Assembly: GCF_007830035.1 (NCBI RefSeq)
Contig: NZ_VLKN01000001.1
Coordinates: 124,001-188,000 of the forward strand
From: Luteimonas cucumeris
Lineage (GTDB): Bacteria > Pseudomonadota > Gammaproteobacteria > Xanthomonadales > Xanthomonadaceae
DNA length: 64,000 nt
Direction of reading: 5' to 3'
Notes under the pieces: generated by a model
Told to the model about the DNA's origin: nothing
Seen by the model: only the letters and a program-made list of their open reading frames with translations
Databases searched by the model: none
Shown: piece by piece, positions 54,092 to 63,261 of the stretch
Position numbering within the stretch: position 1 is the first letter of the stretch
Layout: each line of letters begins with the position of its first letter
Position numbers and translations under genes: made by a program

Positions 54092-55165
54092 GTGTCGTCG
54101 AAACCGCAGCGATTCACTTCCGTCGATGCCTTGCGCGGCCTCACCGTCGCGGCGATGCTGCTGGTCAACAATCCCGGCGATTGGGGCCACGTCTACGCGC
54201 CGCTGCTGCATGCGGACTGGCATGGCTGCACGCCGACGGATTTGATCTTTCCGTTCTTCCTGTTCGTGGTCGGCGTCTCGATCGCGCTGGGCATCGTGCC
54301 GCGCGTCGAAGCCGGCTCCGACCGATTGCTGCTGCAACGAACGGTATTGATCCGCGCCGCGCGCATCATCGGACTCGGCCTGCTGCTGCACCTGCTCGCC
54401 TGGTGGCTGCTCGACAGGGAACACTTCCGTCCCTGGGGCGTGCTGCAGCGTATCGGGTTGTGCTTTGCCATCGTCGGCGTGCTGGCGATCCACACGCGTG
54501 CGCGGGCGCAGTGGTGGATCCTGTCGACGCTGCTGCTGGGTTACTGGGCGTTGCTCGCCGCGGGCGGCAGTTACGCGCCGCTGGACAATATCGCCAGCCG
54601 CGTCGATACGGCACTGTTCGGCGTATTGCTGTACCAGTTCGATCCGGCCAGCGGCCGCGGCCACGATCCGGAAGGCCTGTTGAGCACCTTGCCCGCGATC
54701 GCGACCACCCTGTTCGGCCTGCGCGCGGGCGACTGGTTGCGCCATGATCGACTGCGCACGCTCTGCCTGACCGGCGCCGCATCGCTGCTGCTGGGAGGAC
54801 TGTGGTCGTTGTCGCTGCCGCTCAACAAGAACCTGTGGACCTCGTCGTACGTATTGTGGACGGCGGGCTGGGCGATGCTGGCGCTGGCGATGGCGCATGT
54901 CTTAATCGACCGCCGCGGCTGGTCCGCGCTGGGTCGCAGCTTCGGCGTCAACGCGATCGTCGCCTATGCCGGTTCCGCGGCGATGGTGATCGTGTTCGCG
55001 GCACTCGGATGGTGGGAGCCGCTCTATCGCATCGGCTTCGCCGACTGGCTGACCCCGCGTTTCGGTCCCGCGCTGCCGTCGCTGCTGTTCGCGATGGCGT
55101 TCGTCGCGCTGTGGTGGCTGATCGTGCGCGCGATGGACCGGCGCGGCTGGCACATCAAGATCTGA
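54092..55165 (+). CDS. nagX: NagX-like membrane acyltransferase (DUF5009 / HGSNAT family)
   Basis: 357 residues from a GTG, about ten membrane helices. SVDALRGLTVAAMLLVNNPG and HGCTPTDLIFPFFLFVVGVS are hallmarks of the bacterial relatives of heparan-alpha-glucosaminide N-acetyltransferase. In GlcNAc loci this gene is called nagX; a role in transmembrane acetylation or handling of glucosamine has been suggested but is not established. It is the last gene of the nag run, 74 bases after nagA. Confidence 0.85.
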   Translation: MSSKPQRFTSVDALRGLTVAAMLLVNNPGDWGHVYAPLLHADWHGCTPTDLIFPFFLFVVGVSIALGIVPRVEAGSDRLLLQRTVLIRAARIIGLGLLLHLLAWWLLDREHFRPWGVLQRIGLCFAIVGVLAIHTRARAQWWILSTLLLGYWALLAAGGSYAPLDNIASRVDTALFGVLLYQFDPASGRGHDPEGLLSTLPAIATTLFGLRAGDWLRHDRLRTLCLTGAASLLLGGLWSLSLPLNKNLWTSSYVLWTAGWAMLALAMAHVLIDRRGWSALGRSFGVNAIVAYAGSAAMVIVFAALGWWEPLYRIGFADWLTPRFGPALPSLLFAMAFVALWWLIVRAMDRRGWHIKI

Positions 55166-55253
55166 CTGGTTGACTGGCAATGGCTCCATGCCGAGGGCCA
55201 TCGAATGCGCCGATTGGCCTCATTCGCAAGGCTTGACAGGGCTCGAACGTTGA

Positions 55254-55269
55254 ATAACCATCGGGTTAT
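55254..55269. promoter_or_regulatory. candidate ArsR-family operator
   Basis: ATAACC-ATCG-GGTTAT is a perfect 6-bp inverted repeat overlapping the start codon of the ArsR gene. TTGACA lies at 55233, so the site would block its promoter or initiation. Autoregulation is inferred. Confidence 0.5.
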
Positions 55270-55657
55270 GAATCCGTCCTCCGATCCCATCACGCCCGAC
55301 CGCCTCGATGCGACCTTCGCCGCGCTGGCCGATCCGACCCGGCGCGCGATCCTGGCGCGTCTGGCTGCCGGCGAAGCTTCGGTGACCGAACTGGCCGAAC
55401 CGTTCGCGATGAGCCAGCCGGCGATCTCCAAACACCTCAAGGTACTGGAGCGTGCCGGCCTGATCTCGAGCGGCAACGTGGCGCAACGTCGCCCGCGCAG
55501 GCTGGAGGCGCAACCGCTGGCCGAAGCCAACCAGTGGCTGGAGCGCTACCGGGAATTCTGGGAGTTGTCCTACCTGCGCCTGGATGGCGTGCTCGAGGAA
55601 TTGAAGGCAGGCCAGCCGACACCCGCACGCAACAGGCGTCGACGCCCACCGGCTTGA
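55268..55657 (+). CDS. ArsR family winged-helix transcriptional regulator
   Basis: 129 residues from MNPSSDPITPDRL. LADPTRRAILARLAAGEASV and FAMSQPAISKHLKVLERAGL form the winged helix. No metal-binding Cys pairs are visible. This is the non-metal ArsR subgroup typically paired with an AHSA1/SRPBCC protein, as here. The first gene of a three-gene run. Confidence 0.9.
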   Translation: MNPSSDPITPDRLDATFAALADPTRRAILARLAAGEASVTELAEPFAMSQPAISKHLKVLERAGLISSGNVAQRRPRRLEAQPLAEANQWLERYREFWELSYLRLDGVLEELKAGQPTPARNRRRRPPA

Positions 55658-55726
55658 GCCTTGTCGCCGTGGCGATACGACAGCCATGTCCATCAGCCAG
55701 CAAACTGCCAACGAGGGAGTGACGAG

Positions 55727-56227
55727 ATGAGTTTCGCGGACACGTTCAAGGTATCGACGCCGACCGATCGCGAGATCCGGATCACCCGCGTCTTCGACGC
55801 GCCACGGGCGCTGGTGTTCGATGCGTTCACCAAGGCCGAGTTGCTCAAGCGCTGGATGTCAGGACCGCCGGGCTGGACGTTCGAGGTCTGCGAGATCGAC
55901 CTGCGCGTTGGTGGCACCTACCGCTACGTCTGGCGTGGACCGGATGGCAGCGAGATGGGCATGGGTGGCGTGCATCGTGAGATCGTGGTGCCGGAACGCG
56001 TGGTCAACACGCAGCGTTTCGACCAGGACTGGACCGGCGGCGAAGCGGTCGGCACGCTGGTACTCACCGAAGTCGAAGGCAGGACGATCAGCACCAACAC
56101 CGTGCTGTACGCGTCGAAGGAAGCGCGCGACGGTGCGTTGGCTTCCGGCATGGAACACGGGATGGCAATGGGTTACGACCGGCTCGAAACGCTGTTGCCG
56201 ACACTGCAGGCGGAGGGCACGACATGA
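55727..56227 (+). CDS. SRPBCC family protein (AHSA1 domain)
   Basis: 166 residues from MSFADTFKVSTPTD. The AHSA1/START-like fold is shown by REIRITRVFDAPRALVFDAF, LLKRWMSGPPGWTFEVCE and DLRVGGTYRYVW. It binds an unknown hydrophobic ligand or partner. Co-occurrence with an ArsR regulator is the rule for this subgroup. Its stop overlaps the next start by four bases. Confidence 0.9.
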   Translation: MSFADTFKVSTPTDREIRITRVFDAPRALVFDAFTKAELLKRWMSGPPGWTFEVCEIDLRVGGTYRYVWRGPDGSEMGMGGVHREIVVPERVVNTQRFDQDWTGGEAVGTLVLTEVEGRTISTNTVLYASKEARDGALASGMEHGMAMGYDRLETLLPTLQAEGTT

Positions 56228-56655
56228 ACACGCAGGCGACTTCGCAACAGGGCCGGGCGCGCCGGATCGGGCGCAGCGTCGGCGCCGTGCTCGCCGGGTT
56301 CCTCGCCGTGGTGGTGCTGTCGCTCGGCACCGACCAGTTGTTCCATGTACTGGGCGTCTATCCGGCCTGGGGCCAGCCGATGCACGAACCCGGCTTGAAC
56401 CTGCTTGCACTGGGCTATCGCATCGTCTACACGGTCGTCGGCGGTTACATCACCGCGCGGCTGGCACCGCATTCTCCGATGACACATGTCTGGGTGCTGG
56501 CCTTCATCGGATTGCTGTTGGGCACGGCCGGTGCGATCGCCACGATTCCGATGGACATCGGACCGCGGTGGTATCCGATCGCGCTTGCCGCCACCGCGCT
56601 GCCATGCACATGGCTGGGCGGGAAGCTGTTTCGAGAACGCTCACCACGTCGATAG
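56224..56655 (+). CDS. hypothetical four-helix membrane protein, 143 aa
   Basis: No family recognised. Four hydrophobic segments at about residues 15-36, 58-78, 88-108 and 114-130, joined by short loops (FHVLGVYPAWGQPMHEPG). Overlap with the AHSA1 gene (ATGA) indicates co-translation with the ArsR/AHSA1 pair. Function unknown. Confidence 0.75.
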   Translation: MNTQATSQQGRARRIGRSVGAVLAGFLAVVVLSLGTDQLFHVLGVYPAWGQPMHEPGLNLLALGYRIVYTVVGGYITARLAPHSPMTHVWVLAFIGLLLGTAGAIATIPMDIGPRWYPIALAATALPCTWLGGKLFRERSPRR

Positions 56656-56822
56656 AAACATGCAGATGATCGACACGCCACGCATCACCCCAGCGGAACT
56701 CCCATCGGCCGCCGGTATCGGACGGCAGGTATCGAAGCGAGCCAAGCCATGAGGCGCGAGCAGATTCCTTCCTGCGGCGGACCTGCTGTGGATTCCCCCG
56801 TGGCAGCAAGGCAAAAAACAGG

Positions 56823-56846
56823 TCCCTCACTGCGTTCGTAATGACA
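56823..56846. repeat. half copy of the CATCCCGA palindromic element
   Basis: TCCCTCACTGCGTTCG followed by TAATGACAG matches the right arm of the copy at 32531, with two changes; the left arm is missing. It sits in the 206-base gap before the AlkD-like gene. Confidence 0.6.
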
Positions 56847-56861
56847 GCTGGGGAGGGCACG

Positions 56862-57758
56862 ATGCGAGGAGTTCGAACCGCCGTGAACAAAGTCGCCACA
56901 CCTGCAGCACGCACGAGTCCCGGCGCAGCGACGCCGCAGGAACCCTTGAAAGCGTCATCGGCGCGCGCGGCGGGAATCAAACCAAAAGCTGCGGCGAAAG
57001 CCACGCCCAAGGCCAGGCAAGCAGCCGCCAAGACTGCCACGCGTTCTGCCGCCACGACCACGCCATCCACATCGACCGATGAGCAATTGCAGGCCACGCT
57101 GCAATGGCTGCGACAACACAGCAGCAAGGCCACACTGGCGGGCATGGCACGCTACGGGCTGCCCTCGGATCGTGCGCTGGGTGTGACCATGGCGCACATG
57201 CTGCAGTTGTCGAAACGGATCGGCCGCAATCGCGCGCTGGCCGCGGCGCTCTGGGATACCGGCGTGTACGAGGCGCGGATGGTCGCGGCGATGATCGACG
57301 ACCCGGCGCAGGTCACGGCCGCACAGATGGATCGCTGGTGCAGGGACTTCGACAACTGGGGCATCTGCGACACGGTGTGCTTCAAGCTGTTCGACCGCGC
57401 GCCGCATGCCTGGGCGAAAGTCGTGCAGTGGAGCGGAAAGCGCGATGAATTCGGCAAGCGTGCTGCCTTTGCACTGCTGTGGGGACTGACCGTGCACGAC
57501 AAGCAGGCGTCCGATGCAAGGTTCATCGAAGGCCTGCGCCTGATCGAACGCGCCGCCACCGACGAGCGCCACTTCGTCATGAAGGCGGTGAACATGGCGC
57601 TGCGCGCGACCGGCAAGCGCAATCGTGCATTGAACACTGCCGCGGTGGGCGTGGCGCGCCGACTGGCCGGGTCGTCTTCGGCAGCGGCGCAATGGATCGG
57701 CAAGGACGCGCTGCGCGAACTGTCCAGCCCTGCACTGCAGCGTCGCCTCAAGGCGTGA
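56862..57758 (+). CDS. AlkD-like DNA alkylation repair protein
   Basis: 298 residues from the ATG at 56862, preceded by GGGGAGGG. Residues 1-75 are a Lys/Ala/Thr-rich, low-complexity basic tail that could bind nucleic acid. The rest is an all-helical HEAT-like repeat fold with DRWCRDFDNWGICDTVCFKL, the conserved Trp/Asp stretch of the AlkD-type alkylation repair family. A glycosylase role for alkylated purines is known for AlkD. Whether this divergent member is catalytic is uncertain. Confidence 0.8.
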   Translation: MRGVRTAVNKVATPAARTSPGAATPQEPLKASSARAAGIKPKAAAKATPKARQAAAKTATRSAATTTPSTSTDEQLQATLQWLRQHSSKATLAGMARYGLPSDRALGVTMAHMLQLSKRIGRNRALAAALWDTGVYEARMVAAMIDDPAQVTAAQMDRWCRDFDNWGICDTVCFKLFDRAPHAWAKVVQWSGKRDEFGKRAAFALLWGLTVHDKQASDARFIEGLRLIERAATDERHFVMKAVNMALRATGKRNRALNTAAVGVARRLAGSSSAAAQWIGKDALRELSSPALQRRLKA

Positions 57759-57779
57759 TCACGGAATACGCGGCAACGG

Positions 57780-60263
57780 TTACTGCGGCAGCGCGTACGC
57801 GATCACGTAATCGCCGATCGGCGTTTCCATGAAGTGGTGGCCGCCGGCCATGATGACCAGATACTCGCGGCCGTCGATCGCGTAGACCATCGGGTTGGCC
57901 TGGCCGCCGGCCGGCAGCACGTCCTGCCAGAGGGTTTCGCCGGTGTCGATGTCGATGGCACGGATCAGGTTGTCGGTGGCCGCGGCGATGAACACCAGGC
58001 CGCCGGCGGTGACGGCCGAGCCGCCATTGTTCGGCGTGCCGATGTGGATCGGCAGGTGCGAGGCAATGCCCATCGGACCGTTGGCGCGCGCCGTGCCGAA
58101 GGGACGATCCCATAGCGTCTGGCCCGTGCGCAGATCGATCGCGCGGATGCCGCCGTACGGCGGCTGCTTGCACAGCAGTCCGGTGAAGGGCTGGCGCCAG
58201 CCGGCATTGACGTCGATGGCGTACGGCGTGCCGACCTGCGGATCGCCGGCGCCTTCGGCACCGCCGATGTCGCCGCGCACCTCGTCGCGCGGCGCCCAGC
58301 CGAGCCGGTCGGCTTCCGCGCGCGGCACCAGGCGGTTATGGTTGGGCATGTCGTTGTAGTTGGCGACGATGATCCCGCGGCGCGGATCGACCGCGATGCC
58401 GCCCCAGTCGGAACCGCCGTTGTAGCCGGGATACTCGATCGAATGCGTGTCCGAGGTCGGCGGCGTGTAGAAACCTTGGTAACTGGCGCGGCGGAACTGG
58501 ATGCGACAGATCATCTGGTCGACCGGCGAGATGCCCCACATGTCGCGCTCGGTCAGGTCCGGCTTGCGCAGCGTGTGGTAGCTCGAAAACGGTTGCGTCG
58601 GCGAACGCTGTTCCGGCTCGACGCCGCCCTGCGGTACCGGTCGTTCCTCGACCGGCGTCAGCGACTTGCCGCTGCGGCGATCGAGCACGTACATGTCGCC
58701 CTGTTTGCTCGGCAGGACCAGCGCCGGTACCGCGCCACCGGCGGTGGGAAAATCGACCAGCGTCGCCTGCGAGCCGAGGTCGTAATCCCAGACATCCTTG
58801 TGCACGCTCTGGAAGTGCCAGGCTGGCTTGCCGGTGGTCACGTCGAGCGCGACCAGCGACGTCGAGTACCTGTTTTCCGGCGCGGTGCGCGAACCGCTCC
58901 AGTAATCGGCGGCGGAATTGCCCATCGGCAGATAGACCAGGCCGAGCTGTTCATCGCCGGTGGCCGTGGTCCACATGTTCGGCGTGCCGCGGGTATAGGT
59001 CTGGCCCGGCGGCGGCAGGCCGGTGGTTTCCGGGCGCGCCATGTCCCAGGCCCAACGCAGTTCGCCGGTGACCGCATCGAATCCCTTGATCACGCCGGAA
59101 GGCGCATCGCGACGCTGGCCGTCGAGCACCTGGTGGCCGGTGACGATCACGTCACGCACGATCGTCGGTGCCGAAGTGATCGACACCATGCCCGGCGGCG
59201 TGCTGCCCATGCCGACCTTGATGTCGATCGCGCCGTTGTTGCCGAAGCCGGCGCAGGGCTGGCCGGTACGCGCATCGACCGCGATCAGGCGGCCATCGAG
59301 CGTGCCTTCGATGATCCGTGTCGGGCAGCCCTGCGCGGCGATCGCGGCAGCATTGGCCGGCAGGGCGGCGTCGCTGTCGGCGGCGGCGTTCGCGGTCGCC
59401 GCCACGGCATCCGCCGGCAACGCGTAATAGGCCACACCACGACAGGCTGCGGTGTAGGGAATCGCCGAGTCGGGCACCTTCGGATCGTAGCGCCAGCGCT
59501 GCTTGCCGTTGCGTGCATCCAGCGCGATCAACCGGTTGCGTGCCGTGCACAGGTAGAGCGTGTCACCGACCTTCAGTGGCGTCGTCTCCGCGCCCCAGCG
59601 GTGTTCCGGCAGGTCGCCGGTGCGGAACGTCCAGGCGCGTTGCAGTTGCTTCACGTTGTCGCGATCGATCTGCGCCAGCGGCGAATAGCGCATCGCAGCA
59701 TTGCTGCGTCCATACGCGGCCCAGTCGTCGTCCGCGGGCGCATCCTTGGCCTGGACGAACGTGCCTGCAGCGGTTTTTGGCGCGACAGTGCCTGCCGTGG
59801 CCTGCGGCGCAGAGGATTTCCCGCGGGTGACGCCGTAGGGGACGAAGGCCAGCGCGAACGCCGCGATGAAGACCACGCCCAGCGCGGCTGCGACGACGCG
59901 CGACACGCGCCGCGAAGGGCCGCCCGACAGGCGCGGCAGCAGCAAGGCGAGCACGATGCCGAGCGCGACGATCAATCCGAACCGCGGCACCCAGCGCCAG
60001 TAATCCAGTCCCGATTCCCACGCCGTCCACAGCAACGTGCCGACGAACACCGCCGCGAACCACCACGCGCCGGACATGCGGTCGCGCGCCAGTTGCACCC
60101 CGGCGACCAGCAGGCCGATGCCCGCCGGCAGGTAATACCAGGAGCCACCGAGGATCAGCAACCACGCGCCGCCGACTGCCAGCGCCAGGCCCAGCAACGC
60201 CGTCACGATGCCAAGCAGGATCAGCGGCCAGCGACTCGGGCGACGCGCGGGCGTGCTGGACAT
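57780..60263 (-). CDS. gcd: membrane-bound PQQ-dependent glucose dehydrogenase-type enzyme
   Basis: 827 residues from MSSTPARRPSRWPL. Five N-terminal membrane helices (about 15-145) anchor a periplasmic eight-bladed propeller. WAAYGRSNAAMRYSPLAQID, TLYLCTARNRLIALDARNG and HKDVWDYDLGSQATLVDFP are conserved in the membrane quinoprotein glucose dehydrogenases. Aldose is oxidised to lactone and electrons pass to ubiquinone. A low-complexity Ala stretch near residues 295-320 is an insertion. No PQQ synthesis genes are in the window. Confidence 0.9.
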   Translation of the reverse strand: MSSTPARRPSRWPLILLGIVTALLGLALAVGGAWLLILGGSWYYLPAGIGLLVAGVQLARDRMSGAWWFAAVFVGTLLWTAWESGLDYWRWVPRFGLIVALGIVLALLLPRLSGGPSRRVSRVVAAALGVVFIAAFALAFVPYGVTRGKSSAPQATAGTVAPKTAAGTFVQAKDAPADDDWAAYGRSNAAMRYSPLAQIDRDNVKQLQRAWTFRTGDLPEHRWGAETTPLKVGDTLYLCTARNRLIALDARNGKQRWRYDPKVPDSAIPYTAACRGVAYYALPADAVAATANAAADSDAALPANAAAIAAQGCPTRIIEGTLDGRLIAVDARTGQPCAGFGNNGAIDIKVGMGSTPPGMVSITSAPTIVRDVIVTGHQVLDGQRRDAPSGVIKGFDAVTGELRWAWDMARPETTGLPPPGQTYTRGTPNMWTTATGDEQLGLVYLPMGNSAADYWSGSRTAPENRYSTSLVALDVTTGKPAWHFQSVHKDVWDYDLGSQATLVDFPTAGGAVPALVLPSKQGDMYVLDRRSGKSLTPVEERPVPQGGVEPEQRSPTQPFSSYHTLRKPDLTERDMWGISPVDQMICRIQFRRASYQGFYTPPTSDTHSIEYPGYNGGSDWGGIAVDPRRGIIVANYNDMPNHNRLVPRAEADRLGWAPRDEVRGDIGGAEGAGDPQVGTPYAIDVNAGWRQPFTGLLCKQPPYGGIRAIDLRTGQTLWDRPFGTARANGPMGIASHLPIHIGTPNNGGSAVTAGGLVFIAAATDNLIRAIDIDTGETLWQDVLPAGGQANPMVYAIDGREYLVIMAGGHHFMETPIGDYVIAYALPQ

Positions 60264-60387
60264 GCGATACCTCCATGCAGACTGGCCACGCCGTACCGGC
60301 AATGGCGATCGCATCCGGATCGGAGTCTGCAAGCCTCGTCGAAAAGGCAACGTGAGGAATCGCCGTCCGGCACGGCCGCATGGCCTC

Positions 60388-60699
60388 TCAGTTCAGCGGT
60401 TCCCAGGTCAGCGCCTTGCCGCTGCCGGTGCGAGCCACCTTGATCCGCGCAGCGCTCGCCGCACAGGCTTCAGCGGCGGCGGTCATCAGCTTGCTGCGCA
60501 GACCGACGGTCTGGGTGGGATCGTTGATGGCCAGCACGCGTTCGACATCCTTCAGGCTCGGTTCCCTGGGATCGAGGCAATCCACGGTCAGCGATTCCTC
60601 GGTTTCGGCGCGTACCTCGACGGCGGGAAGGGCCTGCTGCGCGATCACCGCAGTGCTGGCCAGCAGGAGCGGAAGCGCGACGGACATTCGGTACTTCAT
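60388..60699 (-). CDS. small secreted hypothetical protein, 103 aa
   Basis: Signal peptide MKYRMSVALPLLLASTAVIA with cleavage near AQQ, mature part about 80 residues. Two cysteines (VDCLDPREP and AAEACAAS) could form a disulfide. No family recognised. It ends just downstream of the glucose dehydrogenase start on the same strand, 124 bases apart, and might share a transcript. Confidence 0.65.
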   Translation of the reverse strand: MKYRMSVALPLLLASTAVIAQQALPAVEVRAETEESLTVDCLDPREPSLKDVERVLAINDPTQTVGLRSKLMTAAAEACAASAARIKVARTGSGKALTWEPLN

Positions 60700-61032
60700 G
60701 GTGCGACTCCTCAGCGGTTGTCATGGAGGAAACGGCTGCATGCGTCCATGCCGCGATGACGGCCACCCCTGTCCAACCCTGTGTGCCTGCTTGAACGCTG
60801 CCGTCCGCGCGGACGTTTTCTTGTCCGTGTACTGGCATGATTCTTGTGCTTCCGTCGAACGTCGGCGGAGGCCTGCGGATGGCGCAGCCGAGCCTATATA
60901 GCTACCGCGGATGTTGCCGCGTCGTGATGCCGCGTGTCGCCTGGACTTCCGCCGCCGGTGCCTGAAAGACAGGACTCTCGCTGATGCCCAGGGAGATGCG
61001 AAACAGCCTGGATCAGGCTTCGAACGATGGAG
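60700..61032. other. gene-free stretch between the small secreted gene and cca
   Basis: 333 bases with no convincing frame. A TATATA core at about 60893-60898 is the only AT-rich feature. No terminator-like hairpin with a T-run follows cca. Confidence 0.5.
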
Positions 61033-62268
61033 TCAACGCGCAGACGATGCGGCGCGTGCCTGCCGGATGGCCACGATGCGTGCCTTGCGCAATGCCTCGC
61101 CCAATGCCGGGCCCTGCAGTCCCTCGCGTGCGACGTCCGCAGCGCGCACGGCCAATGCGGCGGCATGCAGTCGCTGCAGTTCGCGGCCCGGCGGGTAATC
61201 GTCGTCGCCAGCACCGCCGCGGCCGCGCTTGTCGGCTTCGCAGACCAGGGCCAGCTGCGCGATGCGCTCCGGTTTGCGGAAAGCGTCGCAGCGCTCCAGC
61301 AGCTTGTGCACGGTGTCGTCGCGCAGCTCCGCCAGGCGATGCACGTTGAGGTGTTCTCGGCAGGCGGTCAGCGCCAGTTCGCGATACGCGGTCGGCACCT
61401 TCAGGCGCTCGCACAGCGCACGCAACGGAGCCAGGCCGCGTTGCTCGTGCATCAGGTGCTTCGGCAACTCGTCCACCGGCGTCAGGGCCTTGCCGAGGTC
61501 ATGGGTCAACGCGGCGAATCCGATCAGGTCGTCGCCGGGCGCCAGTCGTGCGGCCATGTCGCAGACCATCTCCACGTGCACGCCGGTGTCGACTTCCGGA
61601 TGGTATTCGGCGCGTTGCGGCACGCCGTAAAGCGCTTCCACTTCCGGCAGGATCGCCTGCAACGCGCCGCAGTCGTGCAGCGTGCTCAGGAACGCGGAGG
61701 GCCGTTTCGCCGCGAGCGCGCGCGACAGTTCCTGCCAGATCCGTTCCGGCACCAGCGCGTCGAGTTCGCCGGACGTCGTCATATCGCGCATCAGCGCCAT
61801 CGTCTCCGGCGCGACGGTGAAACCGAGCGGTGCGAACCGGGCCATGAAGCGCGCCGCGCGCAGCACGCGCAGGGGATCCTCGACGAAGGCCGGCCCGACG
61901 TGACGCAGTACGCGCGCCTCGACGTCGCGGGCGCCGTCGAACGGGTCGACGAGTGTGCCGTCATCGTCCTCGGCAATCGCGTTGATGGTGAAGTCGCGCC
62001 TGCTCAGGTCTTCTTCGAGCGTGACCGAAGGATCGCTGTCGACGACGAAGCCGCGATGGCCGGGTGCCGATTTGCGCTCGGTGCGCGCCAGCGCGTATTC
62101 CTCGTTGCTGCGCGGATGCAGGAATACCGGGAAGTCGCGTCCGACCGGCCTGAAGCCGGCAGCGAGCATCGTCTCCGGGGTTTCGCCGACCACGACATGA
62201 TCGCGATCACCGGGCTCGAGGCCGAGCAACCTGTCGCGGACCGCACCGCCGACGAGATAGGTCTTCAT
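61033..62268 (-). CDS. cca: multifunctional CCA tRNA nucleotidyltransferase with HD domain
   Basis: 411 residues from [20 protein letters not shown]. Adds and repairs the 3' CCA of tRNAs. Motifs: GGAVRD nucleotidyltransferase loop, [31 protein letters not shown], and the C-terminal HD metal site [14 protein letters not shown]. Length matches the gammaproteobacterial form that also has phosphatase/phosphodiesterase activity. On the same strand as the next two genes. Confidence 0.95.
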   Translation of the reverse strand: MKTYLVGGAVRDRLLGLEPGDRDHVVVGETPETMLAAGFRPVGRDFPVFLHPRSNEEYALARTERKSAPGHRGFVVDSDPSVTLEEDLSRRDFTINAIAEDDDGTLVDPFDGARDVEARVLRHVGPAFVEDPLRVLRAARFMARFAPLGFTVAPETMALMRDMTTSGELDALVPERIWQELSRALAAKRPSAFLSTLHDCGALQAILPEVEALYGVPQRAEYHPEVDTGVHVEMVCDMAARLAPGDDLIGFAALTHDLGKALTPVDELPKHLMHEQRGLAPLRALCERLKVPTAYRELALTACREHLNVHRLAELRDDTVHKLLERCDAFRKPERIAQLALVCEADKRGRGGAGDDDYPPGRELQRLHAAALAVRAADVAREGLQGPALGEALRKARIVAIRQARAASSAR

Positions 62269-62348
62269 GGCACGGTCAGGATACGCGGGCGGGCGGGTTG
62301 CGGTGGAAAGCAGCGGGGGCGTCGCATCAGTTGCGCTCCACGGGCACG

Positions 62349-63251
62349 CTACATCTCGCCGAGGATGCGTGGCAGCAGTGGTGGCACTGGCGTCGGGGTG
62401 ATGCCCAGTTTCGGCAGGCCGTTGTCGTCGCTGGTCGAATCCAGTTGCAGCGAACGCCAGTTGTCGCGGCTGATCGGCTTGCCGGGCAGGTGCTCGCCGA
62501 CTTCGGCCTGCACCTGGCCCAGCGCGTCGGGCAGGGCGATCACGCCACGCGTCCAGCCTTTCGCCTGCGCGGTCATGCGCACGATGTCGGCCAGCGTGTA
62601 ACGCTCCGGTCCGACCAGGTCGTAGCACTGACCGATGCTGGCCGGATTGCGTAGTGCGCGTGCGAAGGCTTCGCAGACATCGCCGATCCACACCGGCTGG
62701 AACAGCGCCCCGGCGCGCCCGATCGGCAGCATCGGCGTGAAGCGCAGCAGTCGGGCGAAACGGCAGAACAGTCCATCGCCCGGGCCGGCAATTACCGAAG
62801 GCCGGAACAGTGTCCAGTCCAGTCTGGATTCGCGTACCCGCGTTTCGGCATGGCCGCGCGCCTGCAGGTAATGACTGTCGCCGCCGCCGGCGTGCAGCGC
62901 ACTCATCTGCAGCAGGCGCGCCACGCCCGTTTCGCGCATGGCAGCGATCACCTGTTCGGTCAGTTCGACGAACACGCGGTCGAAGCCGCTGCCGTCGTCG
63001 CCCTGTTCGTTGAGGATGCCGGCCAGGTTGACCACGGCATCGCAGCCGCTGAATGCGGCGCGCAGGAACGCCGCGTCGTGGACGTCGCCGGTGATCCATT
63101 CGGCCCCGTCCCGCATTCGCAGTTGCGGCACGGCATCGGCATCGCCGCGACCGATGACGCGGATCCTGAAGTCGTCCTCGCGCAGCCGCGCCAGCAGGTG
63201 GCGGCCGACGAAACCGCTGCCTCCCAGGATTGCGATGCGTGGATTGTCCAT
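62349..63251 (-). CDS. NDUFA9-like NAD(P)-binding protein
   Basis: 300 residues from [11 protein letters not shown]. Extended/atypical SDR Rossmann fold: [16 protein letters not shown] and [12 protein letters not shown]; the SDR Tyr-Lys pair is not clear. [20 protein letters not shown] and the [17 protein letters not shown] region match the complex I NDUFA9 subunit family found as single genes in proteobacteria. The role in bacteria is unknown; a redox or quinone link is inferred. Confidence 0.85.
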   Translation of the reverse strand: MDNPRIAILGGSGFVGRHLLARLREDDFRIRVIGRGDADAVPQLRMRDGAEWITGDVHDAAFLRAAFSGCDAVVNLAGILNEQGDDGSGFDRVFVELTEQVIAAMRETGVARLLQMSALHAGGGDSHYLQARGHAETRVRESRLDWTLFRPSVIAGPGDGLFCRFARLLRFTPMLPIGRAGALFQPVWIGDVCEAFARALRNPASIGQCYDLVGPERYTLADIVRMTAQAKGWTRGVIALPDALGQVQAEVGEHLPGKPISRDNWRSLQLDSTSDDNGLPKLGITPTPVPPLLPRILGEM

Positions 63252-63261
63252 CGCCGCGGCC

